NCBI GenBank assembly: GCA_943737045.1
Contig: CALSFV010000005.1
Coordinates: 744,001-808,000, forward strand
Length of the DNA stretch: 64,000 bases
Direction of reading: 5' to 3'
Source of the DNA: Parapristionchus giblindavisi
Taxonomy: Eukaryota; Nematoda; Chromadorea; Rhabditida; Diplogasteridae
Made by a program: the position numbers and the translations under genes. Position 1 is the first letter of the stretch. Every line of letters starts with the position of its first letter. Shown here piece after piece: positions 1 to 10,262 of the stretch. The notes below the pieces were generated by a model. It worked only from the letters and a program-made list of their open reading frames with translations. It had not been told where the DNA came from and did no database searches.

Positions 1-256
1 AACGATGTATTATGAGCCCATATCTCCATTCCCATCTCAATATTGCCTCGACATAGTGATCTGCAAAATCACGAGGAGTTGTCTGCGTCTCTCTATTCCG
101 CGCGCTCTCTCGGCACTCTCTCATTTCGCCGAGCTCTTTCGAGATGCGAGAGAGCGCGCGGAATTGAGAGAGTCCTCTTGTTTACCTCTTTCGCATATCA
201 CTATATCGAGGCAATATTGAGATGGCAATGGAGATATGGGCTCATAATACATCGTT
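1..256. mobile_element. Foldback (palindromic) repeat, left end possibly cut by window
   Basis: The first ~58 bases recur as an imperfect reverse complement at about 199-256 (for example TATTATGAGCCCATATCTCC against GGAGATATGGGCTCATAATA). The middle is itself self-complementary, with a CGCGCGCTCTC motif near 98 and GAGAGCGCGCGG near 151. The whole interval can fold into one long hairpin, as MITE or foldback elements do. No transposase is present. The short ORFs inside are by-products of the palindrome. Confidence 0.75.
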
Positions 257-675
257 GTGATCCTCTCGTCACGCCGGTTCGAACTGTCATACTCGTCTGG
301 GGCTCAAACGTCTCCATCAAAATTTCCAGTTGTGACCTTTTGGAAAATTTTCAAAAGAAATGAAGTAGACAGCCATCATCGCCATCGAATTCTGTCCTAG
401 GAGCCCAATTTTCATACCTCTAGCACTTCCATGGACCGAGAATGGCCTGAAAACGTGATCTTACCGTAATCCCGCCCACACCACTGGAGCCAAAATGACT
501 ATGCCTATCTTCATCAGCATGGTCGATAACCCCTATACACAAGTTTTGAGGGTATCAAAATTTATGGCCTGTGCCAACCCTCTCCCAGATTTGCCCGACT
601 CTTACACAAACGGCCTCATAATAATAATAATAATAGTAAAAGGTACCGTAGCATAGTCATATTCCGACTCTTCAG
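257..675. other. Intergenic, nothing recognised
   Basis: No convincing exon, RNA gene or repeat apart from a short (ATA)n run near 617-635. Confidence 0.5.
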
Positions 676-896
676 AGTACTTGTCAATCTTGCAACCTGA
701 AAATACAAATGCAAATGCGACTATAATAAAATCGTTCAATGTTCGTTTAGCGTCGAGTGAATACACATGGAAATTGCCATTTATTCTCGGTTATACAGTA
801 CAGCAGAATCCCCTCCTTTACTTGGGATCCAATGGTGACCCGGGGAGTACCTCCGTCAACACGAGTTTTTACGATGTGAATAATGAATTTATCACG
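676..896 (+). CDS. Candidate internal exon of an unrecognised protein
   Basis: An open frame of 221 nt is bounded by a good acceptor (GACTCTTCAG, ending at 675) and a strong donor (GGTAAGATT, from 896/897). The peptide begins YLSILQPENTNANATI and contains LYLGSNGDPGSTSVNTSFYD, with several N-x-T sequons. It looks like a secreted beta-rich domain, loosely like the nematode CUB-like family, but I do not recognise it firmly. I could not find matching exons downstream before the minus-strand gene at 2128-3176, so this may be an isolated remnant or the tail of a gene starting to the left of the window. Confidence 0.35.
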
Positions 897-2127
897 GTAA
901 GATTCCAATCGTCAATTCTGGAATAAAACAATTTGAAGAGCTGATATGCATTATTCACAGCCTAAAAAATCGAGGGGGGAGAGGGGACACCCCAGGACGT
1001 CCGGGGATTCCACGTCAATGGGGGGGATTCTGCTCAATTATATTGAATAAAATATTTAAAACTCACCAGAGGCAAAATGTTTGGTAGGACGAATGCCAGC
1101 CTCAGCTGAAAATTGGAATTTAAATATCACCTCAAATACTCTGCTTTGGACACATTATTTCAAAAAAAAAATGCAAAAAATATTGATTTTGGTCTAGGGG
1201 TTTCGATAAAGAAGACCCACTTTCGACCGACCTAAAAATGGCTCATCCAAAATAGAAGAGCTCATTTTCGACTATTCACAGAGAGAGAGAGAGAACGCGA
1301 TCGTAAATACGTTGGTTATCCAACATATTACAGATTGCCCCGGGGGGCAGATATCCATGACCCATTTTCGCAACCCAAATTTCAACTACTTTTGTGGTTC
1401 ATTTTCAGATTTAATCACATTGGGGACACCAATCACTTTTTCTAACCCCATGTGACATCCGCAAAATACGGAAAACGCTTAATCTAGTTTTAAGGGGTGG
1501 CAATATATAAGTAGCAGTAAAATAATTACTTTTCATTACGCAGTAAATGTTCTTCATGACATTATTGTCGGCTGTATCGATCTTAATCTCCATCTTCTCC
1601 GCATCTTCCCACTTTCCATTTTCGCACATTATCGCCACTTCTTCTTGATCGTTCTTTCTGCAAATTTGCCATTCTCATTTTTTTTTTAGGATCTGCATTT
1701 CTTTGAAAGCCAGAGACATGAGCGAAGAGATCATAGTATTCGAGAAAGTTTCCCGGCACTACTTCAGAATAGGTCCAAAAGGACGTGAAAAATGAAATTG
1801 ACACAAAGTAAAGGACGTTTATATTAGGCAATTATAATATTATTTAGGTCTGGTACCCTATTCTGAAGTAGTGCCAGTTTCCCCAGGCTAGCGGTCGTTC
1901 TGGTTTTCAACGTAAAGATAATAATAATAGTATGATAATTTTATGTGTTTTACAAGAAAACACGGTAAGTAATAGCTAAATATATTAATAAAATTGATGA
2001 TGATACATAACAACACTACAAATACGATAACACAGTGGACTGCATATTGTTATCCAATCCTTATCGGAAAAGAGCCTAGTATGGCAGACGTAGGCCGGTG
2101 CCATTTATGTTAATAATCAGTTCATCC
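897..2127. other. Intergenic with a small inverted repeat
   Basis: No gene recognised. Positions 1755-1775 (GGCACTACTTCAGAATAGG) recur inverted at about 1855-1875, giving a ~120-bp hairpin. A short GA run lies at 1279-1294. Confidence 0.5.
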
Positions 2128-3176
2128 TTACAGTTTGTAATCCTCGTACTCGCAGAAGACATGAGTCTCGTTGGCAATAGGCTGAAAATAAACCACCTCT
2201 GAAGCAATGATTAGCGTGCTGGAAAATGGTAAGGTTGCATCAAAATAGAAAAATGGAAAACCAAGCGATTCGTTTCTAGGAATTTATTTTCGCTCCTTTC
2301 GGAGGGCAATTTACCTCTTTATCCTTTTGAACAAATTTAGACAACCCTAATGCAATAATAAGGCAATAACACAAACACGCGGGCTAAATATTATACTCTC
2401 GGGAAGCAAAAATTAAAAAGCTCGAATGCACGATTATTTTCACATGACTTTGTTTGGTTTTAAAAAACTCACTTTTTCATATTCAAATCCTGATGGGCTC
2501 GATTGACGGTCTTCGAATGTGGGGACATCGCATACTGCAGGTGGAGGCGGAGCTTCGGTCGCAGGCGGAGCAGGAGCTTCGGTCGCAGGGGGAGCTTCGG
2601 TCGCAGGCGGAGCTTCGGTCGCAGGCGGAGCAGGAGCTTCGGTCGCAGGCGGAGCAGGAGCTTCGGTCGCAGGCGGAGCAGGAGCTTCGGTCGCAGGCGG
2701 AGCAGGAGCTTCGGTCGCAGGCGGAGCAGGAGCTTCGGTCGCAGGCGGAGCAGGAGCTTCGGTCGCAGGCGGAGCAGGAGCTTCGGTCGCTGGTGGAGCT
2801 TCGTTCGCAGGCGGAGCAGGAGCTTCGGTCGCAGGCGGAGCAGGAGCTTCGGTCGCAGGCGGAGCAGGAGCTTCGGTCGCAGGCGGAGCTTCGGTCGCTG
2901 GTGGAGCTTCGGTCGCTGGTGGAGCTTCGGTCGCTGGTGGAGCTTCGGTCGCTGGTGGAGCTTCGGTCGCTGGTGGAGCTTCGGTCGCTGGTGGAGCTTC
3001 GGTCGCTGGTGGAGTCGGAGTTTCGTCGCCTGCGAAAATGTGTCCATGACGAAATAGCAACGAAATGTTTTCTTGTAATATTGTTATCTTGATCAATGCT
3101 GAAACGTACCGTGAACTCCGATCGCCCAGAATATTACCAGAAGAGAAAGTGAGATGATCAATGGACGACGTCTCAT
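2128..3176 (-). CDS. Secreted PATEAP-repeat (mucin-like) protein
   Basis: Three exons, join(2128..2181, 2473..3029, 3110..3176) on the minus strand, 225 aa. Exon 1 encodes a signal peptide (MRRRPLIISLSLLVIFWAIG) and ends phase 1 at CACG|GTACGT. Exon 2 begins after TTTTCGCAG and carries about 20 proline/threonine/glutamate-rich repeats (PPATEA and PAPPATEA variants). It ends in a unique segment VCDVPTFEDRQSSPSGFEYEK at a consensus GTGAGT donor. Exon 3 follows TTATTTTCAG and gives PIANETHVFCEYEDYKL then stop. All phases join cleanly. The two cysteines of the mature protein flank the C-terminal unique region and could pair. The Thr/Pro-rich body suggests O-glycosylation and a surface, mucin-like or matrix role. 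I do not recognise a named family. The antisense frames through the GC-rich array are shadows. Confidence 0.75.
2540..3010. repeat. Coding minisatellite (18- and 24-bp units)
   Basis: Two interleaved unit types: a 24-bp unit (GCAGGCGGAGCAGGAGCTTC core) in the low-coordinate part and an 18-bp unit (GCTGGTGGAGCTTCGGTC) repeated about seven times at 2895-3010. All units are multiples of three, so length changes keep the frame of the PATEAP gene. The array is far more GC-rich than its surroundings. Confidence 0.9.
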
Positions 3177-4048
3177 CTACAACATATCGGTTTGGACGAC
3201 ATAATAAGACTTTCCCGTCACAATTCCAGATCCTTCTGAGGCCACGACGGCAAATCGTTCGCCGGTAGACGTGGCATCACAAGCGTTGGGGAGGATCATG
3301 GCAAACGCCTCCGCCTACGGTTGTGACGTCACGTTTGCCGGCAATGGGTTTGTCACTCATAGTTTACAGGTTAATGTCTTCACGAGACACTCCAAGCTAA
3401 TTTGAAACTTTTCGCTCTGGTCATTCTATCTCGCTTTCGTGAGAGATCGTGGCCACTACGGATAGTTTGAAATTAGTCTGACTTTAACTGAGCCATCATC
3501 CACGTTAGCTTAATGCGCTTTCAAATGTATTACAACACAATTTTGCTGGTGGAGAAAAATAACCGTCAAATTAATTTTGTATGGAACGCAATTGTATCCA
3601 CTAGAGGCTGAACTATCCAAAAGTGCGAAAAGTAATTCACGAGGACACTGGACAAAGATTTTTGAGTACTACAAGCAACATCGAAGAATTGTAACCACTA
3701 TTTAACAAGTTACAATTAAGATTCAGTATCCCTGCTGTTAAGATATTCTTGATAAACCCGTGTTCACAATGTCGAATTGACTGAAACCCACAACGATTCT
3801 GAGAGAAGATTTGGAAAAAAAGGAATGAACCAACCGACCTCTGGTGTTGAGAGAGACGATAATAAAATGGATTGCTCATGAACAAAGCGAAAAGACAATG
3901 ATTATTATGTAAATGTTTTTTATGCATGATAAATTAAATTAACGTTTTAAATTAAATTATCAATTAGCATGAGTCGATTCATTGTTTCTTGCAATAATCG
4001 TTCCGAGATAGCTTTTTGTTTTCGCTTTTCGTCACCAGAACATTCTTA
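3177..4048. other. Intergenic with short dispersed repeats
   Basis: Around 3245-3350 lies a sequence with the TTTGCCGGC and TGACGTCAC motifs that recurs near 58280-58320 inside a rabs-5 intron. Positions 3405-3475 belong to a dispersed palindromic family (CGCTCTGGTC/GAGAGATCGTGGCC) seen again near 7085, 9015, 13730 and 20930. No gene recognised. Confidence 0.5.
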
Positions 4049-4683
4049 CAAGGAGTCTCTTTCAGCTTAAGGTGGCGATAGGAGATGAGTTATAGCTCAT
4101 TTGAAAGCCCTTCATCTGTAGATTAAGAATATCTACTTAAAAATGCAACCGAGGTCTGTGCACGGACAAAAAAATTGGAGGAGTGTCTAAAACGCAACGA
4201 TGGGCGTAATGATGCTCTAGTTTTCCGCGTTATCTCTGCGAGTTAGTGGTATCACAAAGGTAAAGATGAGTAATTGCGGTATGTCTAACGAACTTCGGTT
4301 AGGTTAGACGCGCGAAAAATGTTAAACATTAATTGGAAACTGCTGGAAAAGTTTTTTTCACGAATGGAGAAGGTTCTACACAGCCGGTTCAAGTACATCA
4401 TCGTTGACTCTATCAACTCACAATTGTAAATTCACTCGGAAACAAAAACGGAGAACGAGGATCGTTAGCTAGCTGTGCAACCACTAGCGCGCAGAGATAA
4501 CGCTGAGAACTAGTGCATCATTGCGCGCGTCATTGCGTTTTAGACACTCCTCCAATTTTTTTTGTCCGTGCACAGACCTCGGTTGCATTTTTAAAGTAGA
4601 TATTCTTAATCTACAGATGAAGGGCTTTCAAATGTGCTATAGCTCATCTCTTATCGCCACCTTAAGCTGAAAGAGACTCCTTG
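4049..4683. mobile_element. PIF/Harbinger-like foldback MITE, TTA target duplication
   Basis: The ends read CAAGGAGTCTCTTTCAGCTT and its reverse complement, immediately flanked by TTA on both sides (4046-4048 and 4684-4686). A TWA 3-bp target duplication is the hallmark of PIF/Harbinger elements. The arms are about 200 bp and well matched. There is no transposase. A diverged relative of the right arm lies at about 44990-45127. Confidence 0.75.
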
Positions 4684-5698
4684 TTAGTACCAAGTGCATT
4701 CTTGAACAGAAGTGATTATTCACCGAAAATACCGTTCAGAATAGTCCAAAAAGTATTTGGTACGGCAGAGGAGTCACGCTAATGGCCGATCATCATGATT
4801 TTGTACATGACAAATCATCCACATACCTCGCGCCAATCCGTTATTAAATTAATATTTTTAAACAACTACAATAGAGTACACTTTATCAGATCCGTGCGTT
4901 GAGAGAGGAAGCGTGGGACTTCTTCTTATTTGTTAGTTCTATTCTTCTGCATCTGGGCGATTATCTTCCCCATACAAGCCGTCATATTGAAACAACCAAA
5001 TAATCAAATTTTGTGCGATATTCGTCTTCATAGCATGTTAGACTAGGTGGACGTACTCCTGGCATTACAAAGTGTTTTACATATGAGGAGATTCAACTGT
5101 GGTCCTTGTCTGTTGATTGCTATTATAGAATTACAAAAGTTTTGCACACACCGCGCCAAATGCCGAATATAGTAAACTTCTCCACCGTTGAGAAAAACGC
5201 ACTCCAAATTTTCGGAAGGTTTTTTCGAACGTTTTTTCAATGCAAATAATTTTATTTTTATTGAAAGTCCTGTGAAATGATGAGGAAACGCCAAAAAATT
5301 CGATAAAACTAGAGAAAATGGTATGTCGCGCAAAGAAGTGGGCGGAGTCTGAATATTGCGCGGCAATTAGCGGAATTTGCATTGTTCGGACAGTTTTAAT
5401 TCTATAATATTCACTACAATAAGAGGTGATAGAGTTAGGATCTCTGACAATGCGTGAAAGTCAATAGTTCTAGGCGAAAACTTATTTGGCACGAACGGTC
5501 ACACCTAAACAGGGAAATGACCTTAAGGGTAGAGAGAAATCTTACAGTTTCTTCGCTATCTCGTCGGTAGAGAGCGAGAAAATAGTGTGTGATATTGGGA
5601 GATCGTTACGCTACCCTCGAGACAAAAGCGCCCTAAACAGTGCGAACCCTTTTACAATGAAAGTGCTCCCCAATACGCTTCCTCTCCCCTCTCTCGAC
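4684..5698. other. Intergenic, upstream of the collagen gene
   Basis: No gene recognised. The part close to 5699 serves as the collagen upstream region. Confidence 0.45.
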
Positions 5699-5706
5699 TA
5701 TAAAAG
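5699..5706 (+). promoter_or_regulatory. TATA box of the collagen gene
   Basis: TATAAAAG ends 34 bases before the start codon. A start site about 30 bases downstream would fall near TCATTCATCAG (5721-5731), giving a very short 5' leader. No splice acceptor lies next to the ATG, in contrast to TPRKB and genes A and B. Confidence 0.7.
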
Positions 5707-5740
5707 TGCCTCCCTTGGTCTCATTCATCAGCCTCCAGTC

Positions 5741-6723
5741 ATGGACTCCGAGTCAGCTCATAAGATTAAGGCGTACCGCGTTGTCGGCTATGCTGCCGTC
5801 ACTTTCTCCGCAGTCGCTGTTCTTTCCATCGCCGTGACTCTTCCCATGGTGTACAACTATGTTCACCACATGAGAAGAACCACCATCCATGAGCTCCAGG
5901 CTTGCAAGGTACTGTAACCAACTTTATTCTGAAATACAGTATTAGTTCAGTAGCTATTTATGTATCTGATACAGTAATAAGTCGGACCGTAAACTAATGA
6001 ATCGTTCTTCAGGGTCACGCCAAGGGAGTCTGGACTGACGTCTTCGCCATGAAGGCTCTTCCTTCTCACAACAGAACCGCCCGTCAGGCTTACTGGGAGG
6101 ATGCTCAGTGCAACGGATGCTGCCTTCCCGGTCCCGCCGGACCTCAGGGAGCCCCTGGACGCGCCGGAACCCCCGGACACCCCGGAGCCCCCGGACAGCC
6201 CGGAAACCCTGGACGTCCCCCAAGCACGCCTTGCGAGCCTCTCACGCCTCCTCCTTGCCAACCTTGCCCCGCTGGACGCCCTGGAGCTCCCGGAGCACCT
6301 GGAGCCCCCGGAAACGACGGAAGACCCGGAGCCCCCGGACAGAAGGGAGCCGATGGATTCCCCGGAGAGCCTGGAAGCCGCGGAAACAACGGATCTGCTG
6401 GACGCCCCGGAAACGACGGAAGACCTGGAGCTCCTGGAAAGTCTGCCCAATCTGGCCGCCCCATCCCCGGACCTCCTGGACAGCCCGGACGCCCCGGATC
6501 TCAGGGACCTCAAGGACCCGCCGGACGCCCTGGAAACGATGGACGCCCCGGAAACGACGGACGCCCCGGAAACAGCGGAGCTCCCGGAGCTCCCGGAAAC
6601 GATGGAGCCCCTGGACAGCCCGGTCGCGACGGAAACTCCGGAGGAGCTGGAGAGCGCGGTATCTGCCCCAAGTACTGCGCCCTCGACGGAGGAATCTTCT
6701 TCGAGGATGGAACTCGTCGTTAA
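5741..6723 (+). CDS. Nematode cuticle collagen
   Basis: Two exons, join(5741..5908, 6013..6723), 292 aa; the 104-bp intron is phase 0 (TGCAAG|GTACTG, CTTCAG|GGT). Structural protein of the collagenous cuticle, made in the hypodermis and secreted as trimers. Residues 1-60 form the conserved N-terminal cuticle-collagen domain with a hydrophobic stretch ([20 protein letters not shown]) followed by [13 protein letters not shown] short cysteine cluster (CNGCC) precedes the Gly-X-Y region, which is broken in the middle by a cysteine-containing interruption ([13 protein letters not shown]). The C terminus [20 protein letters not shown] is the typical non-collagenous tail of one large col subgroup. 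Codon use is strongly biased (GGA, CCC, GAC), as in highly expressed nematode genes. Length matches the family norm of about 290-320 aa. I cannot assign a one-to-one col orthologue. Confidence 0.97.
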
Positions 6724-7960
6724 ACGAATGTCCTTTGTTTTCTCGTTTGCCGATCTCGATAAACAATATCGTTCATCTTTGTTGTCAATCTTTTTTTGTT
6801 TGTTAGTGGGAAAAGTAGAAAAAGGTCTTAAATTTATTATTATATTATGCATTATATAAGATGGCTACCTCCCAACTGGGTACCGTCCACTGCCTCTAGC
6901 AGTAAAAGTAAGCTGATATGCGCAGTTTCATCAGCTAAACAATCATCAGCCGGGATGCTTCATTCACGTCAATTCTTTTCCACAACCTCGAACCCCTTCG
7001 GGGGAGATTCCCAATTGACCTCTTGATAAAACGTGCTTAAATTTTTTAAAATCATGTTATGCATTAAGATCATCGAAAACTCTTAATCTCTCGCTTTCTT
7101 TGTCTACGAGAGAGCGCTGCCAGATAGGAGGCTGAAATTAGCTCGAGTGTGAATTTAATCATCGCTAATTTCCTTCCTCGTCTTACAGCGACCTTGCCCT
7201 CTCGTTCTCTCGAAAACAATACATCATTCATTAAAGGAACACCCTAAGCGATGTTGAAACTCACTTTCTCATAAGTGTGACCAGTGGAAATTAGCTTGTA
7301 AAAGGTGGAGTCCGACGAATATTTTCGTGAACAAACTGTGAAAACAGAAATATAGCAAAAGTTATACAGCATGCCGTACATAAATTATTTTATGCTAATA
7401 CCGCTTATTGATCGCTAGAATCCTGAATGAATCATGCTTGATGTACAGGCAAAGGCACGAAATTTTGAAAATAAGAAAGTTCGGCAATTTTTTTTGTTTC
7501 GAACACGCGATGTTACGCCAACTACACAGCGCATTTACCACTAAGCCAAGGGATACATGCATGGAAGTTCTAAATTCTTGCATATAATTTATACCTTGTA
7601 TAGCCGATATATTACACATTAGCATAGACATTCGAGGGCCTCCAATGTCTATCTTAAAATCGGGGTTCCCAATGTGGGTTCCCGCAACATTGGTTCCCAA
7701 ACGTACAGGTTCCAATGTGAAAGTTATGAAATGTTGGTTCCCAACTCTTGGTTCTCAAAATGCACGTTTTATGTTCTCTTATCGCTTTTACATAACCGTT
7801 GTTCTCACTCAATTTTCGTTGTTCTCACTCAACCTCAACAATTTTCAAAGATCACGTTCCTCAAAGAACGGATTCATTTACATAGTTCCAAACAATAGGT
7901 TATTTAAATAGGATTCCAATAAGTTGCATTGTCCAAATTCCAACTCGTACCATCACCCAT
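6724..7960. other. Intergenic between collagen and gene A
   Basis: Convergent 3' flanks. Positions 7085-7205 hold a copy of the dispersed palindromic GAGAGAGCG family. About 7497-7560 (minus) has tRNA-like A- and B-box spacing (TTGGCTTAGTGGTAAATGC, GTGTTCGAAAC), so a tRNA-derived SINE or pseudo-tRNA is possible. No protein gene recognised. Confidence 0.45.
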
Positions 7961-9422
7961 TTAATTACAATTATGATATACATGGGGAGGGCAATGACGA
8001 TGAGGAGCTCTCTTCTCGATCGGAGCTTCTCTCTTCTCGATCGGAGCTTCTCTCTTCTCGATGGGAGCTTCTCTCTTCTCGATGGGAGCTTCTCTCTTCT
8101 CGATCGGAGCTTCTCTCTTCTCAATCGGAGCTTCTCTCTTCTCGATCGGAGCTTCTCTCTTCTCGATCGGAGCTTCCCTCTTCTCGATCGGAGCTTCTCT
8201 CTTCTCAATCGGGCCCTCGTAGCCCAAGCTGCGAGCAGCTCTAGTCTTTGATGCATCGTACTTCGCCTGAAAACAATTATGAAACAATGCTTAATATATG
8301 CAAATCGCACCTGGATCTTGTTGGCGACATGATCGAGTTTGATGAGGGCGCGACCGAGACTTTGGAAGAAGCGAATTGCTGCCTGTGCGTATCCGGGATG
8401 CACTGCATTCACCTGCAAATATTGATTACCTGCATTAAAAGTATTATTGTTATTCATGTCGTTTATCATTTTCATGCTCAATTCCTATTTATCAGCTATC
8501 AAAGAATTGTTTGAGGCCGAGACGACGTCTGACGAAAGCGTGGAGCAGTGCGACGCCGCTGTTTGAGGAGTGTTTGGTCCCAAGTGAAACCCCTAAGGGC
8601 TTATTGGGTCAGTGGTAATGATAGCGCTAAGATTGTGGTGAATTTTCTACAGTAGCCCTATGGATCCAAATACTTTTCCTCTTGGGACCAAGCACACTAA
8701 GAACATCGACGTGAACTAAATGTTCCATGCCTTTAAGATGTACGAGAACCACTGACCTGCTTGATGGTATCAACAATCATATCTTCGACGTATTTCTTAA
8801 GTTCGTTAAGAAGATTGGCATCGATCAGATGGTCATACTTTCCAGAGTCGAGTTCTTGTTCGAAATCGTCAAGTAACTTTAAATAATAATCTTGATCAAT
8901 CAATCTTCAATCAAATTTTAAAAATCATATTGAAAAATATCCAAATCACAAATCGATTACTCGATTTAGTATCTAGTGAATTCCAAATGTTAAATGAACA
9001 AACTCTCCCTGCTCCGGCCACACTCACTCGTAGACAGAGAGGGAGAGTGTGTCCAGAGCGGAGAGTTAGCTCGGGTGTGGCTCGAGTTAGCTCGAGTTAG
9101 CTCGAGTTAGCTCGAGTTAGCTCGGAGCTCGGTGTGAGAGTTAGCTCGGGTGTGGTGTGGATCACCTTGATCGATCCATCTATGGTATCAGCATACGTGT
9201 TCATCTCCTTTTCTTCACGGGTAAGATTACGAAGAAAATTTGCCTGAAATACTCATGCTTTTACTAGATTTAAGAGATCAGACAGCTCACATCTTTCAAC
9301 TTTCTGGCAATATCTTGTCTAAACTTTTCGACGTTCTTGTCAATTTGAGCCCTCTGATCAGGGGTCAAAGACCTCGCCTCGAAGAGGGCTACGGATACCA
9401 AGAGAATGATGAAAGACTTCAT
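7961..9422 (-). CDS. Secreted helical protein with KR-punctuated EAPIEKR repeats (gene A)
   Basis: Five exons, minus strand: 9291-9422, 9166-9243, 8757-8876, 8311-8412, 7961-8266, all phase 0, 245 aa. Exon 1 starts MKSFIILLVSVALFEARS, a signal peptide, directly after the acceptor CTGTTTACAG, so the mRNA is trans-spliced or has a 5'UTR intron. Exons 1-4 encode a charged, mostly helical domain (TPDQRAQIDKNVEKFRQDIA; LLNELKKYVEDMIVDTIKQ; AAIRFFQSLGRALIKLDH) of about 145 residues. The last exon carries one GPIEKR and nine EAPIEKR copies, then APHRHCPPHVYHNCN. Each repeat ends in Lys-Arg, a classic proprotein-convertase site. The helical part is vaguely like small nematode secreted helical proteins (FAR, SXP/RAL-2) but shows no motif that settles it. 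Gene B at 53.5 kb shares its promoter and 5' structure. Confidence 0.8.
8015..8213. repeat. 21-bp coding tandem repeat
   Basis: Nine full 21-bp units (CTCGATCGGAGCTTCTCTCT type, with silent or near-silent variants) plus a partial unit, encoding EAPIEKR on the minus strand in the last exon of gene A. Confidence 0.95.
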
Positions 9423-9632
9423 CTGTAAACAGAGCAGCTTAGGTTAAGGCTAAGGCTAACGATAGGCTAAGGTTAAGGTTAAGGTTAAGGTTAAGGTTAA
9501 GGTTAAGGTTAAGGTTAAGGTTAAGGTTAGGGTTAAGGTTAAGGTTAACTAATGAAAAAGTGAGCGAACCTCGTTGACAGTAGACCGACAACGTCGAAGT
9601 GATAGATTAGTCAATGAAATCGGCCTTATAAA
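9423..9632 (-). promoter_or_regulatory. Promoter, 5' leader exon and CCTTAA-rich 5' intron of gene A
   Basis: On the minus strand a TATA box TTTATAAG (9625-9632) is followed 16 bases later by AATCTATCACTTC. A leader exon then ends at the donor GAG|GTTCGC (9570/9569), and an intron ends at TTTACAG just before the ATG (9422). The intron is filled with CCTTAA hexamers. The promoter of gene B (53247 onward) has the same TATA box, the same 16-base spacing, the same AATCTATCACTTC block and a GG|TTCG junction at the equivalent place. Confidence 0.65.
9441..9549. repeat. (GGTTAA)n hexamer array
   Basis: About 15 tandem GGTTAA/AAGGTT units with occasional variants (GGCTAA, GGTTAG). It resembles, but is not identical to, the nematode telomere hexamer TTAGGC. 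It lies inside the 5'UTR intron of gene A. Confidence 0.9.
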
Positions 9633-9884
9633 GGGAGCAGACATAAAGGACATTGAATGCAAAAGAAGAATTAATATGGAAAAGGTCTATAACAATGAGA
9701 TTACAATATAACTCATGAAATTTGATTTCAGTAACAAAGAATTAAGAAATGCAGAATATTCAAATTGATTTCACTTTCAACAATTAAGAGATGCAGAATA
9801 TGCGAATGAGCTAATATTTTCATTCGTATTTTATATTGTTTACCGCATCGAATTTAGGCCCATCATTTTTTCGTCTTAGTGTAT

Positions 9885-10204
9885 ATATTTTTCGATTCTC
9901 AAAGCCTTGAATTGTAAGTGAAATGTAAAGCAATGAAATCATGAAATGGAAAACCTCACAAGGGAAGTCTTTTATGTCTCAGTGAGACTGTTGAATAAGA
10001 GTATTTTTCCTCGATAGGTATAGGACAAATATGATAGGAGCCAAAAAATTAGCTGCTGCCATGCACTTTCAGATTTTATATAATTAATTTTAATTTTGTA
10101 AATTTAAAAAAAATTGTTTTATTTTTATTTTTCGATTCTCAAAGCCTTGAATTGTAAGTGAAATGTAAAGCAATGAAATCATGAAATGGAAAACCTCAGA
10201 AGGA
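9885..10204. repeat. Direct 80-bp repeat pair
   Basis: The sequence starting TATTTTTCGATTCTCAAAGC at about 9885-9965 recurs almost perfectly at about 10125-10204. No gene recognised in 9633-10262. Confidence 0.8.
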
Positions 10205-10262
10205 CTTTGTATTCATCACTTTTTTTACAAATTTCACAATAAGACAATTAAAAGGAACTATC

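Noticed and set aside
2454..3092. Plus-strand ORFs of 176-212 codons (ELRSQAEQ, GGAGASVA, SFGRRRSR repeats)
   Set aside because: Shadow frames of the PATEAP minisatellite; the minus frame alone has a signal peptide, good splice sites and a non-repetitive C terminus.
6101..6859. Alternative frames through the collagen exon
   Set aside because: The Gly-X-Y frame with the conserved N- and C-terminal blocks is clearly the coding one; others are shadows of a GC-rich repeat.
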